This document shows positions 61,073 through 64,000 of a stretch of 64,000 nucleotides of DNA, piece after piece (the stretch's first letter is position 1; every line of letters starts with the position of its first letter). The stretch comes from JANRIC01 sp033765345 (lineage in GTDB: Bacteria; Bacteroidota; Bacteroidia; Cytophagales; Microscillaceae), in contig JANRIC010000056.1 of assembly GCA_033765345.1 (NCBI GenBank), positions 30,838 through 94,837 of the forward strand. Direction: 5' to 3'. The notes beneath the pieces were generated by a model that made no database searches, was not told where the DNA came from, and saw only the letters and a program-made list of their open reading frames with translations. The translations under genes and the position numbers were made by a program.

Positions 61073-61204
61073 CCCGGATTATTTCATGGATTTCTATACC
61101 TATTGAACCCCGCTGGGGTTAAAAATAGCAGCCTATTGCATAGAAACAGAACAAGCGCGCCTTAGATACGCCTTATAAAAGATGATTTGTGAGGGTTGAA
61201 TTAA

Positions 61205-61241
61205 AAATACCCTCATTTGAAAATAGGGGTGCGAAAAGTCG
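61205..61241. repeat. 37-bp direct repeat, copy 2
   Basis: Matches 60937-60973 with one mismatch (61229). Confidence 0.85.
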
Positions 61242-61276
61242 CAGAAAAACTTCTAAGTCCTTTAGAATAACGCTGA

Positions 61277-62029
61277 CTAAATCCCCAAAGCTTTTTTCAA
61301 ATCCTCCCGGTAAGCCTCCGAAACGTAGATCACCCCTTTGATTCTGTCTTTGTTTTTGGTTTCCGGGCTATCCAGCAGGATGTAGGTCGGACCTTTACTA
61401 AACTGGGTGATTTTTCTGACATTCACGGCTTCGGAGCGACTCACACGGACGATAAACGGGCAGTTTAGCTCTTCCATCATTTTTTTGAGCGTTTTAGAAA
61501 GCACCACGTAGTTTTTTTTCGCGCTTACAATTTGTGTATTGACATTGTCGGCTTCCAGGTAAATGATTTCTTCGGGGTTAATGACTTCATACACGCCTTT
61601 GATCCAGACATAAAACAAATTGTCTTGGTTTAAAGAGGAAATACTGCTTTGATTTTTTAAGTTTCGTAGTGCTACTTTGAGGGCGACTTCCAGCTGATTG
61701 TAGTTGATCGGTTTGATGAGGTAGGCGGCGGGTTCGGTTTCTAGGGCACGATCCTGGATTTCATCCTCGATAAAAGCCGTGAGATAAATGACCGGAATAT
61801 CGATGATTTTTTTGATGGCGCGGGCGGTTTGGATGCCGTCTTTAAAGCCATGAATTTTAATATCGCAGAGAGCCAGATCGGGAGGGTTATTTTTGACAGA
61901 TTCCAGGGCTTCTTCATAGGATTTGACAGTGCCACTGACTTCATAACCAAACTCCGTAATCATGGTTTTTAGCTCCTCAGCTATTTTGGGATTATCCTCG
62001 AGGATTAAGATTTTTAGATCAGTTTTCAT
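61277..62029 (-). CDS. LytTR-family response regulator
   Basis: The 250-residue protein has an N-terminal receiver domain (acidic pair ED in LEDNPKIAEEL; phospho-acceptor Asp56 in LCDIKIHG; Thr/Ala and Lys at LTAFIED and IKPINY) and a C-terminal LytTR DNA-binding domain (about 148-250, VNPEEIIYLEADNVNTQIV; FIVRVSRSEAVNVRKITQF). It overlaps the hybrid kinase gene by 4 bases, so the two are translated together. Target genes are not visible. Confidence 0.92.
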   Translation of the reverse strand: MKTDLKILILEDNPKIAEELKTMITEFGYEVSGTVKSYEEALESVKNNPPDLALCDIKIHGFKDGIQTARAIKKIIDIPVIYLTAFIEDEIQDRALETEPAAYLIKPINYNQLEVALKVALRNLKNQSSISSLNQDNLFYVWIKGVYEVINPEEIIYLEADNVNTQIVSAKKNYVVLSKTLKKMMEELNCPFIVRVSRSEAVNVRKITQFSKGPTYILLDSPETKNKDRIKGVIYVSEAYREDLKKALGI

Positions 62030-63195
62030 ACAATGGTAAAGCCGTTTTGTTGATTAAAGTAGAGTTCGCAGGAAAAGTATGTGCCTTGAGAGCCATTTTT
62101 ACGCTGTAGCACTTTCAGTGTTCCGAAGTGTAATTTACAGATCAATTGTATGATTTTCAAACCCATGGAATTGATTTTTTCATAAAGGATTTCTCCCTGA
62201 TCGTCCAGGAGTTCGCTGGGGAAACCGGAGCCATTATCGCTGATCGAGAGGCAATACTCATCGGAATCATCGGTATTTTGCAGATGAATATGCAGTGCGG
62301 GTTGTTTTTCTTGGTCAAAAGCATATTTGAAGGCATTGGTCACCAACTCGTGCACAATAAAACCGAGGAAATAGGCTTTATTTTGGGGTAATTTGATCTG
62401 GTGGGTGCGGATATCAATGTGCATTTCGGGAATATCACTGGCATAGAGATTGGTAAGCAGTTGGGCGATTTCCTGAAAATATTCCTCCAGTACGGTCTCC
62501 TGAAAATCATTTTTTCGGTAAATCAAACCCCGGTGAATTCTGGCCAAGTCGGAAACTCTTTTTTCAATTTTTTCTAAAATATCTTTGGTGGTTGTGTGGT
62601 CTGATTTGCGCCCCTCGGAGGCAAGGAGCATTGTGACTACCTGGAGATTATTCAAGACCCGGTGGTTGAGTTCTCGGAGAAGTAGATCGATCATTTCGTG
62701 GCGTTCGCTGAGTTTTTGGTTTTGTAGCTCGAGGGTTTTGGTGCGGAGTTTTACTTTTTCCTCCAGATTTTCATTGGCTTTTTGTAGGTTAAAAATCAAC
62801 TTTTTATTTTCCCGGCGAAGTTGATAGGCTTCTAGGGCTTTGTCAAGCACCATTTTGAGTTCGTTGCGGTCCCAGGGTTTGCGGATGTATTGATAAACTC
62901 CCCCTTCATTGATGGCATCAATGATATCCTCTACATCGCTGTAGGCTGTCAGGACAATTCGAATCATATCGGGGTATTGTGCAATGATTTTTTTGAGAAA
63001 CTCGATGCCGCTCATCTCAGGCATACGCTGGTCTGTAATGACGAGTGAGATCATTTCATTGTCCAAAATCTGTAGCCCTTCCTGCGCCGAAAGAGCCGTA
63101 AATACTTTGTAATCCCTCCGGAAAGAAGTCTTAAACACATCAATATTGCTCACTTCGTCATCAATGTATAGAATCGAGTGCTTGTGGTTTTGCAT
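62026..63195 (-). CDS. Receiver-histidine kinase hybrid (HisKA_2 type)
   Basis: The 389-residue protein has an N-terminal receiver (Asp55 in VITDQRMPEMSG, Lys106 in IRKPWD), a coiled linker, and a histidine kinase of the HisKA_2/HWE-like type with the phospho-acceptor His178 in LLRELNHRVLNNLQ and an HATPase domain (ELVTNAFKYAFD, SISDNGSGFPSE). The reverse order (receiver before kinase) lets a partner phosphorylate it. It starts within the end of the sensor kinase gene (overlap 63161-63195) and overlaps the LytTR gene by 4 bases. Confidence 0.92.
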   Translation of the reverse strand: MQNHKHSILYIDDEVSNIDVFKTSFRRDYKVFTALSAQEGLQILDNEMISLVITDQRMPEMSGIEFLKKIIAQYPDMIRIVLTAYSDVEDIIDAINEGGVYQYIRKPWDRNELKMVLDKALEAYQLRRENKKLIFNLQKANENLEEKVKLRTKTLELQNQKLSERHEMIDLLLRELNHRVLNNLQVVTMLLASEGRKSDHTTTKDILEKIEKRVSDLARIHRGLIYRKNDFQETVLEEYFQEIAQLLTNLYASDIPEMHIDIRTHQIKLPQNKAYFLGFIVHELVTNAFKYAFDQEKQPALHIHLQNTDDSDEYCLSISDNGSGFPSELLDDQGEILYEKINSMGLKIIQLICKLHFGTLKVLQRKNGSQGTYFSCELYFNQQNGFTIV

Positions 63196-64000
63196 AATTG
63201 TTCGGATGAATAGGTAATATAATGGTAAATGTTGTTCCTGTGTTTGGCGTACTCTCTACTTCAATCTTGCCTCCGTGCTTCTCGATGATGCTGTGGGAGA
63301 TAGAAAGCCCCAGTCCTGTGCCTTTGCCTACGTCTTTGGTGGTGAAAAAGGGCTCAAAGATGCGCTCCATCACGGATTTGGACATGCCTTTGCCGGAGTC
63401 CTGTATGGAAATAAAAATATTGTTTTTTGAGTCCATAGTCGATAGTTCCTTTGAGTCCATAGTCGATAGTCCATAGTCCATAGGGTTTTTGCTATGGTCT
63501 ATGGACTGCGGACTATGGACTATTTCTGGATTTTTGCTATCGTCTATGGACTGCGGACTATGGACTAATCCGGTAGTTATCGTGATTTTCCCTTCGCCCT
63601 CAATGGCCTGAATGGCATTGGCTAAGATATTCATAAAGACTTGATTCAGCGGGCCGGGGAAGGCTTTGATCTGGGGGATGTTGCCGTAGTGTTTTTCAAT
63701 GCTAATTCGGTCTTTGATTTGGTTTTGCAGGAGTAGGAGGGTGGAGTCTAGGTTTTCGTGGATGTCGGTTTCTTTGAGGGCATCTTCATCCAAGCGGGAG
63801 AAGGTACGCAGCCCTTTGACGATTTCTTTGGTGCGGTGCGCGCCGTTTTTGATGCTGGCCGTGAGGGTATCGAGGTCTTTGAGTACTTCGGGGAAGTCTA
63901 TTTCTTCTTTGAAGTCTTCGAGTTCGGCTGCTTTTTGTTCGGGTAGGAGTTCTTCGGCTTTATTGAGGACGGCTTTGAGGTCATCGATATTGAGTTTGAG
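63161..64000 (-). CDS. Sensor histidine kinase, C-terminal part, with repeat insertion
   Basis: The frame is open to the right edge, so the N-terminus and the phospho-acceptor histidine are outside. Visible parts: the second helix of the dimerisation domain (TKEIVKGLRTFSRLDED), N box (NQVFMNILANAIQAIEG), G1 box (QDSGKGMS), F/G2 boxes (FFTTKDVGKGTGLGLS; HGGKIEVES). Between the N-box strand (ITITTGLV) and the next strand (IFISIQDSG) an insertion of about 45 residues, encoded by direct and inverted repeats (63429-63567), interrupts the ATPase domain in frame. Its ending overlaps the hybrid kinase gene by 35 bases. Confidence 0.9.
   Translation of the reverse strand, partial: LKLNIDDLKAVLNKAEELLPEQKAAELEDFKEEIDFPEVLKDLDTLTASIKNGAHRTKEIVKGLRTFSRLDEDALKETDIHENLDSTLLLLQNQIKDRISIEKHYGNIPQIKAFPGPLNQVFMNILANAIQAIEGEGKITITTGLVHSPQSIDDSKNPEIVHSPQSIDHSKNPMDYGLSTMDSKELSTMDSKNNIFISIQDSGKGMSKSVMERIFEPFFTTKDVGKGTGLGLSISHSIIEKHGGKIEVESTPNTGTTFTIILPIHPNNYAKPQALDSIH
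63429..63567. repeat. In-frame repeat insertion in the kinase ATPase domain
   Basis: Two copies of a 24-bp unit (63429 and 63453, GAGTCCATAGTCGATAGT) are followed by two of a 45-bp unit (from 63486 and 63531, TTTTTGCTAT and then GTCTATGGACTGCGGACTA), the units being inverted relatives of each other (GTCCATAG against CTATGGAC). Both periods are multiples of three, so the frame is kept and STMDSK and VHSPQSID repeats result. Confidence 0.9.

Larger units (their letters stand above)
60713..61276. other. 564-base mosaic of dispersed repeats
   Basis: No gene. From left to right: terminator hairpin, hairpin repeat (60825-60850), 88-bp dispersed repeat (60852-60939), 37-bp repeat copy 1 (60937-60973), inverted repeat (61031-61072), a short AACCCC-GCT-GGGGTT palindrome (61106-61120), and 37-bp repeat copy 2 (61205-61241). 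Confidence 0.7.

Overview
The window looks like a chromosomal segment of a Bacteroidota bacterium, probably Cytophagales-like. The evidence is the gene content (RNase Y next to ZapA and PheT, DUF3098 next to UppP, OmpH/Skp, a LolA-fold protein, a Crp/Fnr relative with a 'scavenger' type of context, TPR-CHAT and Uma2 proteins), the scarcity of Shine-Dalgarno motifs, and several good matches to the Bacteroidota promoter consensus (TTTG or TTG, 19-21 bases, TAnnTTTG). Base composition is moderately AT-rich. I saw no rRNA, tRNA, phage or transposase gene.

Layout. 0-8 kb (minus strand): the end of a small membrane protein, a NeuD/PglD-like acyltransferase and a GT-C (PMT/ArnT-like) glycosyltransferase, then rny, a possible 6S-like RNA, zapA, a coiled-coil protein and pheT. 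8-19 kb: aroB (plus), a Crp/Fnr regulator, a propeller-amidohydrolase, a 1380-residue protein with two DUF445 modules, and a DUF697-SHOCT protein. 19.4-33.6 kb: one unidirectional cluster encoding a cytoplasmic, cyanobacterial-type (group 2a) [NiFe] uptake hydrogenase. Read in transcription order it is hupS, hupL, hupD, two small unknown genes, a TPR gene, hypA, hypB, a membrane protein gene, hypF, hypC, hypD, hypE, an NHL-propeller gene, a NiCoT-type nickel transporter gene and a small unknown gene. 33.8-42 kb: a secreted TPR-CHAT protein, a lectin-like orphan, an 83-bp tandem repeat, a Uma2 nuclease, P5C dehydrogenase (pruA), OmpH/Skp and a TPR protein. 42.5-54.7 kb: DUF3098-uppP, a conserved unknown, a quinone oxidoreductase-like gene, an alpha/beta hydrolase, TerC, ftsX, an ECF sigma/anti-sigma-like pair, a GAF-PAS sensor and an MptE/DUF115-like protein. 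54.8-64 kb: a BNR/sortilin-type secreted protein with a LolA-like partner, a 42-bp tandem repeat array in front of a second Uma2 gene, a mosaic of dispersed palindromic repeats, and a three-gene two-component cluster (histidine kinase, receiver-kinase hybrid, LytTR regulator) running off the right edge.

How the genes work together. The hydrogenase cluster has everything needed for nickel uptake, Fe(CN)2CO assembly (HypCDEF), nickel insertion (HypAB) and endopeptidase maturation (HupD) of a HupSL enzyme that lacks a Tat signal. It has no cytochrome b or diaphorase gene, so the electron acceptor is not visible. Four unknown accessory proteins (123, 105, 507 and 185 residues) and an NHL protein sit inside the cluster and are the best candidates for something new. 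A second highlight is an in-frame insertion, about 135 bp of direct and inverted repeats, inside the ATPase domain of the histidine kinase at the right edge. A third is the set of repeat families: 42-bp and 83-bp tandem arrays and several dispersed palindromes present in more than one copy in this window.
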